A stretch of 64,000 nt of DNA from Paracoccus jeotgali (GCF_002865605.1 NZ_CP025583.1:1716501-1780500); one strand, 5' to 3'. Shown: positions 46,368 to 55,597, counted from the first letter of the stretch. A program made the numbers and translations. The notes: generated by a model from the letters alone, not told the origin.

Positions 46368-47470
46368 GCCGCCGCAGCACCCCAATCGGCGTCCTGCATC
46401 TCGCGCAGCCGAGAGGCCGTTCGCTCGAATTCGAAGCTGCCCTCGCCTTCGACATACAGGTTCTCGGGCTCGGCCGCGGCCGAGGCGATCAGCCGGACCT
46501 GCGCCTCGTAAAGCGCGTCGATCAGCGTCACAAAGCGCCGCGCCTCGTTGAAATTGCTCGAGGAAAGCTGCGGGATCTCGTCGATCACCAGCAGATCGAC
46601 GGCCTCGGCGAGCGCCAGATAATCCGCCGGGCCCAAGGGCCGCCCGCACAGATCCCAGAACCGGGTCCGCGCCATGCGGTCCAGATGCTGCGCCACCTCG
46701 ACCTTGCGGCCCTTGACGTCGAGCACCAGCGGCGGCGCGGGACGCCCTTGCGTGATCCGGCGCCAGATGGCGTCGATCTCGGCCCGGCTTTCGCGGTTCA
46801 GCGGGCAGAACCAGACCTTGTCGCCGCCGATCCGGTCCTGACGATGGTCGCGCGGACTGTCCAGCGCCACCACCTGCAACCGGTCGCGGATCATGGCGAT
46901 GAAGGGCAGGAAAAGCTGGCGGTTCAGCCCGTCCTTGTACAGATCCTCGGGTACGCGGTTCGAGGTGGTGACGATGCAGGTGCCCTCTTCGAACAGCACC
47001 TGAAACAGCCGGCCGACGATCATCGCATCGGCGATATCGGTGATCTGCATCTCGTCGAAACACAGCAGCCGCACCTGACGGGCGACGGCCAGCGCGACCG
47101 GGCGGACGGCGTCCTGATCGCCGCGCTTGCGGGCCTCGTTCAGCCCGGCCTGGATTTCCTGCATGAAGGCGTGGAAATGGACGCGGCGCTTGGCTGCGAT
47201 GGGCGTGGCCTGCATGACCAGATCCATCAGCATCGACTTGCCGCGCCCGACCCCGCCCCACAGATACAGCCCCGCCGGCGCCGGCTGGGGCGCCGCGCCC
47301 GCGCCCGAAAACCAGCCGCGCCAGCCGCCGCGCGTCTTGGGCGCGGTGTCGGTATGGGCCAGCCCGGTGGCGATGGCGTCGAGGATCGGCAGCACCTCGC
47401 GCTGCGCCTCGTCATCCTGCAGCAGCCCGTCATTTATGCGGGCCTCGTAAAGCGCGGTGACCGGTCCCAT
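46364..47470 (-). CDS. zapE: Cell division protein ZapE (AFG1-like ATPase)
   Basis: A 368-residue AAA+ ATPase related to yeast AFG1 and E. coli ZapE, which affects the division ring and respiratory complexes. Walker A YLWGGVGRGKSMLMDL, VHFHAFMQEI, Walker B LLCFDEMQITDIADAMI, sensor region CIVTTSNRVPEDLYKDGL, and the arginine-finger region RFWDLCGRPLGPADYLAL identify the family. The ATG overlaps the stop of the phosphodiesterase gene (ATGA), showing a ridA-GDPD-zapE operon. Confidence 0.93.
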   Translation of the reverse strand: MGPVTALYEARINDGLLQDDEAQREVLPILDAIATGLAHTDTAPKTRGGWRGWFSGAGAAPQPAPAGLYLWGGVGRGKSMLMDLVMQATPIAAKRRVHFHAFMQEIQAGLNEARKRGDQDAVRPVALAVARQVRLLCFDEMQITDIADAMIVGRLFQVLFEEGTCIVTTSNRVPEDLYKDGLNRQLFLPFIAMIRDRLQVVALDSPRDHRQDRIGGDKVWFCPLNRESRAEIDAIWRRITQGRPAPPLVLDVKGRKVEVAQHLDRMARTRFWDLCGRPLGPADYLALAEAVDLLVIDEIPQLSSSNFNEARRFVTLIDALYEAQVRLIASAAAEPENLYVEGEGSFEFERTASRLREMQDADWGAAAA

Positions 47471-48219
47471 CAGGGCAGGAAGCGCTCGAACGTGATGTTG
47501 TCGGCCTGCTCGCGGGTCTGGGCTTGCTGCTCGGCCGAGGTGATGGTCCAGCACAGCACCGGCACGCCACGCGCCCGAAGGTCGATTACGGCAGGATTTT
47601 CCAGATCATGCCAGTCATGGGACAGGAACTCGGCCCCGGTGCTGTCGAAATCGGCAAGCTGGCTCAGCCGGGCGCGGGTTTCGTCGTCCAGCATCGGCCA
47701 GTCGTCCTTGTCGAACTTGCAACTGGTCAGGCCCCGGCTGACCCGCGGCGCGGCCTTGCCAAAGGCGGTGACGGTGTGCGGGTTGAAGGACATGACCGCG
47801 ACCGGCCCGTGATAGTTCTGCAGCAGCGCGGCGACCCGGTCCTGAACCTCGCCGATGCCGCGCCCCAACCGGCCGTCCTGATCCTTGATCTCGATCAGCA
47901 GCGGCACCTGGCCGGCGACCAGCCGCAGAACGTCGTTCAGCGTCGGGATACCCTCTTCGCTGTCGCCCAGCCGCAGCTCGGACAGGTCCTCGGGGTCGAG
48001 ATCGACGACGAACCCCTCATCCCCGCACATCCGCGACAGATCGTAATCGTGAAACACCATCGGCGTGCAGTCAGACGCCGGCTGGACGTCCAGCTCGATC
48101 CCATAGCCGGCCTCGATCGCGGCGCGAAAGGCGGCGCGAGAGTTTTCCGGCACGCCGGGACCGTGCAGCCCGCGATGGGCGATGGGAAGCCGCAGAAAAT
48201 CCGGATGCAGTGCCATCAT
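47470..48219 (-). CDS. Glycerophosphodiester phosphodiesterase
   Basis: A 249-residue cytosolic enzyme of the GDPD (UgpQ) family, which hydrolyses glycerophosphodiesters to glycerol-3-phosphate and an alcohol. The catalytic set is present: LPIAHRGLHGPGVPENSRAA (HRG and E-N), the metal ligands in IELDVQPASD and the second His in MVFHDYDLSRM; LLIEIKDQDG follows. ATG codons at 48219 and 48216 are both possible; the first overlaps the ridA stop (ATGA). There is no signal peptide. It could recycle head groups from phosphatidylcholine made by pcs, but that is inference. Confidence 0.92.
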   Translation of the reverse strand: MMALHPDFLRLPIAHRGLHGPGVPENSRAAFRAAIEAGYGIELDVQPASDCTPMVFHDYDLSRMCGDEGFVVDLDPEDLSELRLGDSEEGIPTLNDVLRLVAGQVPLLIEIKDQDGRLGRGIGEVQDRVAALLQNYHGPVAVMSFNPHTVTAFGKAAPRVSRGLTSCKFDKDDWPMLDDETRARLSQLADFDSTGAEFLSHDWHDLENPAVIDLRARGVPVLCWTITSAEQQAQTREQADNITFERFLP

Positions 48220-48671
48220 TCCACCTCGAACACGGCCTCGATCTCGACCGCGACGCCGCGCGGCAGCGCATTGGCCGAGATGGCGGCGCGGGCGTGGCGA
48301 CCGGCATCGCCGAACACCTGCGCGATCAGGTCCGAGCAGCCGTTCACCACCTCGGGCTGTTCGGTGAATTCGGCGGTCGAGTTGACGAATCCGCCCAGCC
48401 GCACCACCTGCCGCACCCGGTCCAGCGACCCCAGCGCGGCGCGGACCTGCGCCAGCAGCGCCAGCCCGCAACGGCGCGCGGCCTCGGCGCCCTCGGCCGT
48501 CTCCATATCCTCGCCCAGCCGGCCGAGGATCAGCCCGTCCTCATTCGCCGAGATCTGGCCTGACACGAACAGCAGATTGCCGCTGCGGACATAGGGCACA
48601 TAATTCGCCGCCGGCGCAGGTGCCGGGGGCAGCGTCAGACCCAGTTCGGCAAGGCGGTCATCGATGGACAT
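48216..48671 (-). CDS. RidA family protein (YjgF/YER057c/UK114)
   Basis: A 151-residue protein of the RidA superfamily, whose founding members deaminate reactive enamine/imine intermediates from PLP enzymes. GNLLFVSGQISANEDG, GRHARAAISANALPRG with the substrate-binding Arg, and AVEIEAVFEVE at the C-terminus are family features. Start ATG at 48671 has GGAGAC seven bases upstream; another ATG at 48689 is in frame. The size and inserts place it in the longer RidA subgroup (Rid4-7-like) rather than RidA proper. First gene of the ridA-GDPD-zapE unit. Confidence 0.88.
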   Translation of the reverse strand: MSIDDRLAELGLTLPPAPAPAANYVPYVRSGNLLFVSGQISANEDGLILGRLGEDMETAEGAEAARRCGLALLAQVRAALGSLDRVRQVVRLGGFVNSTAEFTEQPEVVNGCSDLIAQVFGDAGRHARAAISANALPRGVAVEIEAVFEVE

Positions 48672-48816
48672 GGCAGTGTCTCCGTTCATGCTGCGGCGGC
48701 CGGGCCGCGTGGCGCGATCCTAACCGCCACGACGCGGATTGCCAGACGCGAATTGCCGCGTCGGCGGGTCTCGGCGCGCGCGCCGACGCCCCCGCCGCCG
48801 GGGCAGCCAGCGCGGC

Positions 48817-49377
48817 TTAGCGCATGGTTTTCAGCGCCTTGGCCCATTTCGCCAGTTCCGGCAGCAGCGCATCGGCGCTTTTGATCATCTCATCATTGGG
48901 CTGCAGCTTGTTGTCCTGCACCTGCTTGTGAACGAAGGGAATCATCACCTGCTCGGTCAGCGGCATCATCTTGAGCGTGGTCATCACCGGCTTGGCCGAC
49001 TGCACCGCACGCAGGCCGCCCGACACGCCGCCATAAGACACAAACCCCGCCGGCTTGTAGTTCCATTCCTTGACCAGATAGCTCAGCGCGTTGAAAAAGC
49101 TGGGCGGCGCGACGAAGTTGTATTCGGGCAGCACGAACACGAAGGCATCCGAACCGGCGACGATCTCGGACCATTTCTTGGTATGGTCGTGCTGGTATTG
49201 CTGCATCGCGGGATGCTTCGGCTCGTCGAACAGCGGCAGGTCCAGCTCGGCCAGATCCGTCAGAACCACCTCGTCAAAGCCCGAGGCATGGCTTTGGGCA
49301 TAGGGAAAGAACCAGTCCGCGACGGTCTTGCCGATGCGGGTGGGCCGGGTCGAGACGATGATGACGTTCAGTTTCAT
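48817..49377 (-). CDS. NAD(P)H-dependent FMN reductase family protein
   Basis: A 186-residue flavodoxin-fold oxidoreductase. The FMN phosphate loop is VSTRPTRIGKTVADWF; VFVLPEYNFVAPPSFFNAL is the flavin-contact PEYN motif and SYGGVSGGLRAV the second. Members reduce FMN, azo compounds or quinones with NAD(P)H. The start is the ATG at 49377 with GGGGTGATCCC further out; GGGATCACCCC in the sense direction leaves no perfect ribosome site. It is separate from its neighbours by about 110-150 bases on either side. Confidence 0.9.
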   Translation of the reverse strand: MKLNVIIVSTRPTRIGKTVADWFFPYAQSHASGFDEVVLTDLAELDLPLFDEPKHPAMQQYQHDHTKKWSEIVAGSDAFVFVLPEYNFVAPPSFFNALSYLVKEWNYKPAGFVSYGGVSGGLRAVQSAKPVMTTLKMMPLTEQVMIPFVHKQVQDNKLQPNDEMIKSADALLPELAKWAKALKTMR

Positions 49378-49488
49378 GGGGTGATCCCTTGGTTGTTTCA
49401 CTGGAGGCCGTCGCAGCTACGACGCAACCGGCACCGGATTCAAGGCGATGCCGGATCACGCAGCGATTTTATCGGGTTTGGCGGCGCT

Positions 49489-50355
49489 TCAGTCCCGCAG
49501 CCGCTGGATCAGGGCCGAGGTGTCCCAGCGGCCGCCGCCCATGCGCTGGATATCCTTGTAGAACTGGTCGACCAGCGCCGTCACCGGCAGACTGACGCCC
49601 AGATCATCGGCGGCATCCAGACAGATGCCCAGATCCTTGCGCATCCAGTCGACGGCGAAACCGTGGTCGAATTTCCCCTCGGCCATGGTCTTGTGGCGGT
49701 TCATCATCTGCCAGCTTCCGGCCGCGCCCTGGCTGATCACCTCGACCACCTCGCCGATTTCCAGCCCGGAAGCCTCGGCGAAACGCAGCGATTCCGCCAG
49801 TCCCTGCACCAGACCGGCAATGGCGATCTGGTTGCACATCTTGGTGACCTGGCCCGACCCGACCGGCCCCATCAGCCGGCAGATCTTGGCATAAGTCGCG
49901 ATCACCGGCTGCACGCGGTCGAAATCTGGCTGCGCACCGCCGCACATCACCGAAAGCTGGCCATTTTCCGCCCCCGCCTGCCCGCCCGAGACCGGCGCGT
50001 CGACAAAGCCGATGCCCGCCTCGGCCGCGATCCCGGCCAATTCCTGCGTCACTCGGGCGGAAACCGTGGTGTGATCGGCAAAGACCGACCCCTTTGCCAT
50101 GCCCGCAAACGCGCCGTCCTGACCCAGACAGACCTGACGCAAATCGTCGTCATTGCCCACACAGGCCAGAACGATCTCGGCGCCGTTTGCGGCCTCGCGC
50201 GGGGTGGCAGCGCGGTGGCCCGGATACGTGGCCAGCCAGGCGTCGGCCTTTTCCGGGCTGCGGTTAAAGACGGTGACCTCGTGTCCGGCGCGGGCCAGAT
50301 GCCCGGCCATCGGAAAACCCATCACCCCCAAGCCCAGAAACGCGATCTTTGCCAT
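49489..50355 (-). CDS. Beta-hydroxyacid dehydrogenase (3-hydroxyisobutyrate dehydrogenase type)
   Basis: A 288-residue NAD(P)-dependent dehydrogenase of the 3-hydroxyisobutyrate / tartronate semialdehyde family. N-terminal Rossmann motif FLGLGVMGFPMAGHLARAG, substrate loop VDAPVSGGQAGAENG, catalytic Lys region GQVTKMCNQIAIAG and C-terminal HKTMAEGKFDHGFAVDWMRK are all present. A basic residue after the second strand (FNRSPEK) suggests NADP(H). Likely substrates are glyoxylate, succinic semialdehyde or 2-hydroxy-3-oxopropionate; they cannot be distinguished here. The ATG at 50355 is 154 bases from the divergent penicillin-acylase-like gene. Confidence 0.9.
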   Translation of the reverse strand: MAKIAFLGLGVMGFPMAGHLARAGHEVTVFNRSPEKADAWLATYPGHRAATPREAANGAEIVLACVGNDDDLRQVCLGQDGAFAGMAKGSVFADHTTVSARVTQELAGIAAEAGIGFVDAPVSGGQAGAENGQLSVMCGGAQPDFDRVQPVIATYAKICRLMGPVGSGQVTKMCNQIAIAGLVQGLAESLRFAEASGLEIGEVVEVISQGAAGSWQMMNRHKTMAEGKFDHGFAVDWMRKDLGICLDAADDLGVSLPVTALVDQFYKDIQRMGGGRWDTSALIQRLRD

Positions 50356-50509
50356 GCTGTCCCCACTCTGTCCCAGATGCCCAAAAGCCTTGGCGCCGCC
50401 GCCTTTCGCGCGTTGAAAGGGCGCGGCGCTTGGCCTACACAACCCGCAAGACACCACCCCCCGGCCCCGCGGTCAAGCGAGGACGCGCTGCGAAGGACGA
50501 CGCCCCCCG

Positions 50510-52954
50510 ATGCTGACCCTGTTCCGCTGGTTCCTGCGGCTGACGCTTGGTCTGATCGCGCTGTCCGCGGCGGCGCTGCTGCTGGTGTGGTATTTCGCCA
50601 TGCGCTCGGTGCCCGATTACGCGGCGAGCTATGTCGTGCCCGGCATCGGGGCCGAGATCGAGATCGTGCGCTCGACCGAGAACGTGCCGCATATCTTTGC
50701 CAAAAGCGACAGCGATGCGTTCTTTGCGCTCGGGCTGGCGCATGCGCAGGACCGGCTATTCCAGATGACCGTGCTGCGGCGCGCGGCGCAGGGGCGGCTG
50801 GCGGAGATCTATGGCGAACGCGCGCTGGCCGCCGATGATCTGGCCCGACGGATCGGCATGGCCCGCGCCGCCCGCGCCAGCGTCGCGGCGCAATCCGATC
50901 AGGCGCGCGCCGCGCTGCAGGCCTATGCCGACGGCGTGAACCGCTGGATCGAGATCGTCAACCGCGACGCCTTGGGCCGCGGCGCGCCAGAATTCTTCCT
51001 GTTCCCCGACGAGATCGCCTATTGGCAGCCCGCCGATTCGCTGGCGATCCTGAAGCTTTATGGGGCCGCCAGCAGCCGTCAGATCCCGGCCGAGGTGCTG
51101 CGGGCAAGGCTGTCGCTGGCCGAACCCGAACGCGGGCAGGACCTCGTCTCGCGCCCGGGCGAAGCTGCGATGCCCGCCTATGGCACGCTGTTTCCGGCCA
51201 AGCATATCCAGCCCGTCGCCTCTGCCGCGCCGGAATGGCCGCTGGACCTGGCGGGCTATCTGACGCCGTTTTCGGGCGTGGGGGCCAGCGCCTTCGCCGC
51301 CGATGGCAAGCGCACCGCCGCCGGGATGCCGCTGCTGGCCAGCGACCCGCAGGCGGCGCTGACCATGCCCTCGCTGTGGTATCTGGCGCGGCTGCAACTG
51401 GGCAGCGGCGATGTGATCGGGGCGACCATTCCCGGCGTGCCGGCGGTGCTGTCGGGCCGCTCGGCGCGGCTGGCATGGGGGTTCGTGCCGGCGCAGATCG
51501 ACGATGCCGACATCCATATCGAAGAGGTCCAGCCCGGCGACAGCAACCGTTATCGCGGCGTGAATGGGTGGCAAGATTTCACCGCCCGGACCGAAACCCT
51601 GCGCGTGCGCGGCGCGCCTGACCGTCAGATCACCCTGCGCGAGACGGAGAACGGCCCGCTGCTGTCGCCCGCGAGCCTCGGCCTCGGCTCGGTGACGCCG
51701 GCGGGCCATGCGGCGGCGCTGTCCTGGACCGGGCTTGCGCCCGACGACCGCAGCTATAGCGCGCTACTGGGGGTGATGACCGCCAGCGACCGGCGGGCAG
51801 GCTTTGCCGCCGCGCAGGACTGGGCCGTGCCCGCCGCGCATTTGGCGCTGGCCGACCGCGAGGGGATCGAAGAGCGGCTGATCGGGCTTGCCCCCGAACG
51901 TGCGCCGGACCACCCGACGGCGGGCCGGATGCCGGTGCCGGGCTGGATCGCTGGCAATCGCTGGCAGGGGGTCACGCGGCTGGATGCGCCGGACGAGACG
52001 CAGCACGGCCTCGGGTTTGCGACCGGCGCGCTTGGCAGCAACAGCGCCGGGTTGGGTTTCGACGGCGATTCGACCCTGCGCCGGGACCGGCTGCAACGCC
52101 TTCTGGCCGGGCGCGAGGTCCACAGCCGCGACAGCCTGATCGAGACGCAGCTCGACATCGTCAGCCCCGCCGCCCGCGCCCTGCTGCCGCTGGTCGGCGC
52201 CGATCTGTGGTTCACCGGCGAGCCTGCGGCGCGCGGCACGCCGGAACGCCAGCGGCAGGACGCGCTGCGGCTGCTGGCCGAATGGGACGGCGCGATGAAC
52301 GAGCACCTGCCCGAGCCGCTGATCTATGCCGCCTGGATGGCCGCGCTGCAGGACCGGCTGGTCCGTGACGAGCTTGGCCCGCTGGCCGACGAGCTGACCG
52401 CCCTGCGCCCGGCCTTTATCGAGCGTGTGTTCCGCAACCGTGGCGGGGCGGCGATCTGGTGCGATATCCGCCAGTCGGCGGCGGTCGAGACATGCTCGAC
52501 CATCGCGCGGCAATCGCTGGACGCTGCGATCCTGGATCTGACCGCGCGGTACGGTCCCGACGTCACAAGCTGGCGGTGGGGCGACGCGCATGAGGCGATC
52601 CAGACCCATCCCGCGCTTGGTCCGACGCCGCGCCTCGGCTGGATCGTGAACCTGCGGCAATCGCTGTCGGGGGGCGATCACACGCTGGCGCGCGCACCGC
52701 TGCTGGGACAGGGTTCGACGCCGTTCCGCCCGACGCAGGGCGCAGGGTATCGCGGCGTCTATGACCTCGCCGATCCCGACAGCTCTGTCTTCATCATCGC
52801 TTCGGGGCAGTCCGGGCATCCCTTCTCGCGGCATTATGACGATCTCGCGGTCAAGTGGCGGCGCGGGGAATATGTCACCATGTCGCTCGACCCCGATCTG
52901 GCGCGGGCGGCGGCGGTCGGGGTCACCCGGCTGATCCCCTCCGAACCCCGCTGA
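50510..52954 (+). CDS. Penicillin acylase family (Ntn-hydrolase) protein
   Basis: An 814-residue exported protein. One N-terminal membrane segment (LTLGLIALSAAALLLVWYF) anchors it or acts as a signal. The alpha-chain region has HAQDRLFQMTVLRRAAQG and PDEIAYWQPADSLAI. At the usual autocleavage point the sequence is GVGASAFAADGKRTAAG, followed by MPLLASDPQAALTMPSLWYL. Ser260 is the candidate nucleophile, but the usual Ser-Asn pair is Ser-Ala and DPH is DPQ. Family members hydrolyse beta-lactam or acyl-homoserine-lactone amides; the changes make the activity of this one uncertain. Its C-terminal half (RNRGGAAIWCDIRQSAAVE, WRWGDAHEAIQTHP) matches the beta-chain of the family. Confidence 0.87.
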   Translation: MLTLFRWFLRLTLGLIALSAAALLLVWYFAMRSVPDYAASYVVPGIGAEIEIVRSTENVPHIFAKSDSDAFFALGLAHAQDRLFQMTVLRRAAQGRLAEIYGERALAADDLARRIGMARAARASVAAQSDQARAALQAYADGVNRWIEIVNRDALGRGAPEFFLFPDEIAYWQPADSLAILKLYGAASSRQIPAEVLRARLSLAEPERGQDLVSRPGEAAMPAYGTLFPAKHIQPVASAAPEWPLDLAGYLTPFSGVGASAFAADGKRTAAGMPLLASDPQAALTMPSLWYLARLQLGSGDVIGATIPGVPAVLSGRSARLAWGFVPAQIDDADIHIEEVQPGDSNRYRGVNGWQDFTARTETLRVRGAPDRQITLRETENGPLLSPASLGLGSVTPAGHAAALSWTGLAPDDRSYSALLGVMTASDRRAGFAAAQDWAVPAAHLALADREGIEERLIGLAPERAPDHPTAGRMPVPGWIAGNRWQGVTRLDAPDETQHGLGFATGALGSNSAGLGFDGDSTLRRDRLQRLLAGREVHSRDSLIETQLDIVSPAARALLPLVGADLWFTGEPAARGTPERQRQDALRLLAEWDGAMNEHLPEPLIYAAWMAALQDRLVRDELGPLADELTALRPAFIERVFRNRGGAAIWCDIRQSAAVETCSTIARQSLDAAILDLTARYGPDVTSWRWGDAHEAIQTHPALGPTPRLGWIVNLRQSLSGGDHTLARAPLLGQGSTPFRPTQGAGYRGVYDLADPDSSVFIIASGQSGHPFSRHYDDLAVKWRRGEYVTMSLDPDLARAAAVGVTRLIPSEPR

Positions 52955-53015
52955 CAGCGGCAGTTGGCAAGCCGCCGGGTGCGGCATATCAAGGGTGCAA
53001 ACGGGTCTGGAACAG

Positions 53016-53909
53016 ATGACAAGGCAAGCGGATCTTCTGTGCATCGGCGCGATGCTGTGGGACGTGATCGGGCGCTGCCCGCGCCCCATGCCGCCCGGCG
53101 CCGACATGCCGGGCCGGATCGCGCATCTGCCGGGCGGGGTGGCGCTGAATGTGGCCGTGGCGGTGGCGCGGTGGGGGATGGTGCCGACGGTTCTCAGCGC
53201 CGTCGGCCGCGATGCCGAGGGCGATGCCCTGATCGCGGCGGCGTCCTCGCTGGGGGTGATTTGCGACCATCTGTGCCGCGATGGCGGGCCGACCGACGTC
53301 TATATGGCGATCGAGGACAGCCGCGGGCTGATCGCGGCCATCGCCGACGCCCATTCGCTGGAGGATGCGGGTGACCTGATCCTGACCCCGATCCGCGACG
53401 GCAGGCTGGCATCGGCCACGCAGCCCTGGCGCGGGATCGCGGTCATCGACGGCAATCTGACCACCGCCCAACTGGCCCGCATCGCGGCCGAGCCGGGTCT
53501 GTCAGCGGCCGATCTGCGGATCGTGCCCGCCAGCCCCGGCAAGGCCGAGCGCCTGCTGCCGCTGATCGGCGCGCCGCATGGCTGCTTCTACATCAACCGG
53601 TTCGAGGCCGAGGTGCTGGCCCACCGCCCCCTTGCCAATGCTCAGGACGCCGCCTTCGCGATGCTGGATCTGGGCGTGCAGCGGGTCATCGTCACCGATG
53701 GCGCGGCGTCGGTCGCGGACGGGCTGACCGGCGCGGGCGTGATGACCGCGACCCCGCCCGCCGTGCCCATTGCCCGCGTCACCGGCGCGGGCGACTGCTT
53801 TCTTGCCGCCCATCTTGCCGCCGAACTGACCGGATCGGACCGCAAGACCGCCCTTGACCGCGCCGTTGCCGCCGCCGCTGCCCATGTTTCAGGAAAGGAC
53901 ATGCCATGA
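53016..53909 (+). CDS. psuK: Pseudouridine kinase (PfkB family)
   Basis: A 297-residue ribokinase-type enzyme that should phosphorylate pseudouridine to pseudouridine 5'-phosphate. GAMLWDVIGRC and LPGGVALNVAVAVARWGM form the substrate-binding first part; the anion hole and base are in VTGAGDCFLAAHLA. It overlaps psuG by four bases (ATGA), and this gene pair is the accepted pathway for pseudouridine breakdown. I use the ATG at 53016; a GTG seven codons upstream (52995) is an alternative. Function rests on the family plus the psuG linkage. Confidence 0.9.
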   Translation: MTRQADLLCIGAMLWDVIGRCPRPMPPGADMPGRIAHLPGGVALNVAVAVARWGMVPTVLSAVGRDAEGDALIAAASSLGVICDHLCRDGGPTDVYMAIEDSRGLIAAIADAHSLEDAGDLILTPIRDGRLASATQPWRGIAVIDGNLTTAQLARIAAEPGLSAADLRIVPASPGKAERLLPLIGAPHGCFYINRFEAEVLAHRPLANAQDAAFAMLDLGVQRVIVTDGAASVADGLTGAGVMTATPPAVPIARVTGAGDCFLAAHLAAELTGSDRKTALDRAVAAAAAHVSGKDMP

Positions 53910-54844
53910 CCTCGCTTGCCAACCACATCCGCACCACATCCGAGGTCGCCCGCGCGCTGCAGGACGGCGCGCCCGTCGTCGCGCTCGAATCGACCATCAT
54001 CACCCACGGCATGCCCTTCCCGCAGAACCTCGACATGGCCCGCAAGGTCGAGGCCGAGATCCGCGCTGCGGGCGCGATCCCCGCCACCATCGCGGTCATC
54101 GACGGGGTGATCTGCATCGGGCTCGAGGACGAGGCGATGGAGGGGCTGGCCCGCATCCCCGCGGCCCAAGTGATGAAGCTGTCGCGCGCCGATCTGGCCG
54201 GCTGCGTCGCCATGGGCCGGACCGGGGCCACCACCGTCGCCGCGACGATGATCTGCGCCCATCTGGCCGGGATCGAAGTGTTCGCCACCGGCGGCATCGG
54301 CGGCGTCCATCGCGGGGCCGAGACCAGCTTCGACATCTCGGCCGACCTGCAGGAACTGGCGCAGACGCCGGTGACCGTGGTCTGCGCCGGGGCCAAGGCG
54401 ATCCTCGATCTGCCGAAAACGCTCGAGGTGCTGGAAACCCTCGGCGTGCCGGTGATCGCGGTCGGGCAGGACCAGTTGCCAGCCTTCTGGTCGCGCGAAT
54501 CGGGACTGCGCGCGCCCTTGCGGATGGACGACCCGGCGCTGATCGCGCTGGCGGCCTCGCTGCGCGGGCGGATGGGGCTGCCGGGCGGGCATCTGGTGGC
54601 GAACCCGATCCCCCCCGAGGCCGAGATCCCGCGCAGCGTCATCGCGCCGATCGTCGATCAGGCGCTCGAGGATGCCGCCCGCCACCGCATCGCCGCCAAG
54701 GCGGTCACCCCCTATCTGCTGCAACGCATCTTCGAGCTGACCGAGGGCGCCTCGCTGCAGTCGAACATCGCGCTGGTGCTGAACAACGCCCGCTTTAGCG
54801 CGCAGATCGCCATTGCGGCGGCAGAACTGCGGCGCGATGGCTGA
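53906..54844 (+). CDS. psuG: Pseudouridine-5'-phosphate glycosidase
   Basis: Cleaves the C-C glycosidic bond of pseudouridine 5'-phosphate to uracil and ribose 5-phosphate; 312 residues, the usual size. VALESTIITHGMPFPQNLD with the catalytic Glu/His region, AVIDGVICIGLEDE, KLSRADLAGCVAMGRTGATT with the Schiff-base Lys region, FATGGIGGVHRGAE and VVCAGAKAILDLPKTLEVLE are diagnostic. The ATG overlaps the psuK stop, so the two enzymes are made together. The next gene (DUF502) follows by 12 bases and may share the transcript. Confidence 0.96.
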   Translation: MTSLANHIRTTSEVARALQDGAPVVALESTIITHGMPFPQNLDMARKVEAEIRAAGAIPATIAVIDGVICIGLEDEAMEGLARIPAAQVMKLSRADLAGCVAMGRTGATTVAATMICAHLAGIEVFATGGIGGVHRGAETSFDISADLQELAQTPVTVVCAGAKAILDLPKTLEVLETLGVPVIAVGQDQLPAFWSRESGLRAPLRMDDPALIALAASLRGRMGLPGGHLVANPIPPEAEIPRSVIAPIVDQALEDAARHRIAAKAVTPYLLQRIFELTEGASLQSNIALVLNNARFSAQIAIAAAELRRDG

Positions 54845-54856
54845 CCGGACGCCCGC

Positions 54857-55597
54857 GTGACGCGCCTGCCCGAACCGCGCCGGCCAAGGCGAAAGCGGCG
54901 CGCCTCGGGTCCGCTGGCCGGGCTGCGGGTGTCGTTCCTGACCGGGCTGATCGTCATTGCGCCCTTGGCCATCACCATCTGGCTGATCTGGACGCTGACC
55001 GGCTGGGTCGATGGCTGGGTTCTGCCGCTGGTGCCACCGCGCTGGCAGCTGGAGCGCTATATCGGCGTCAATCTGCGCGGCGTGGGGGTGGTGATCTTCC
55101 TGATCTTCACCCTGCTGATCGGCGCGCTGGCCCGTGTCGTGGCCGGCCGCGCGATCATCGGCGCGGGCGAGGCCATCGTCGCGCATGTCCCGCTGATCGG
55201 GGCAGTCTATGGCGGGCTGAAGCAGATCGCCGAGACGCTGTTCACCCCCGGCGACGACAAGTTCGACCGCGCCTGCCTGATCGAATATCCGCGCAAGGGT
55301 CTGTGGGGCTTGGGCTTTGTCGCCGGCGGCGCGCGGGGCGAGGTGGCGCGGCTCGTCTCGGACGGGCAGCCGGGGCGGACGGTCGCGGTGTTCGTGCCGA
55401 CGACGCCCAACCCGACCTCGGGCTTTCTGCTGTTCGTGCCGGAACGCGAGCTGCGCTATCTTGATATGCCAGTCGAGGACGCGGCCAAGCTGGTGATCTC
55501 GGGCGGGCTGGTCTATCCGCCCGAGGGCATGGGCGGCGCGATCGAACCCGACGCCGCGCGCGGAAACATGGCGCCGAAATCGACCGAATCGCGCTGA
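54857..55597 (+). CDS. DUF502 family membrane protein
   Basis: A 246-residue inner-membrane protein of the DUF502 family. After a basic start (RRPRRKRRAS) there are two membrane segments (about 25-48, GLIVIAPLAITIWLIWTLTG; about 70-92, GVGVVIFLIFTLLIGALARV). The conserved cytosolic region has VPLIGAVYGGLKQIAETLF, FVPTTPNPTSGFLLFVP and a strand-rich end. The start is GTG. Function is unknown; a role in membrane integrity or transport has been suggested for relatives. The last 85 bases overlap the convergent patatin gene, so the C-terminus (GAIEPDAARGNMAPKSTESR) is read antisense to its end. Confidence 0.88.
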   Translation: MTRLPEPRRPRRKRRASGPLAGLRVSFLTGLIVIAPLAITIWLIWTLTGWVDGWVLPLVPPRWQLERYIGVNLRGVGVVIFLIFTLLIGALARVVAGRAIIGAGEAIVAHVPLIGAVYGGLKQIAETLFTPGDDKFDRACLIEYPRKGLWGLGFVAGGARGEVARLVSDGQPGRTVAVFVPTTPNPTSGFLLFVPERELRYLDMPVEDAAKLVISGGLVYPPEGMGGAIEPDAARGNMAPKSTESR

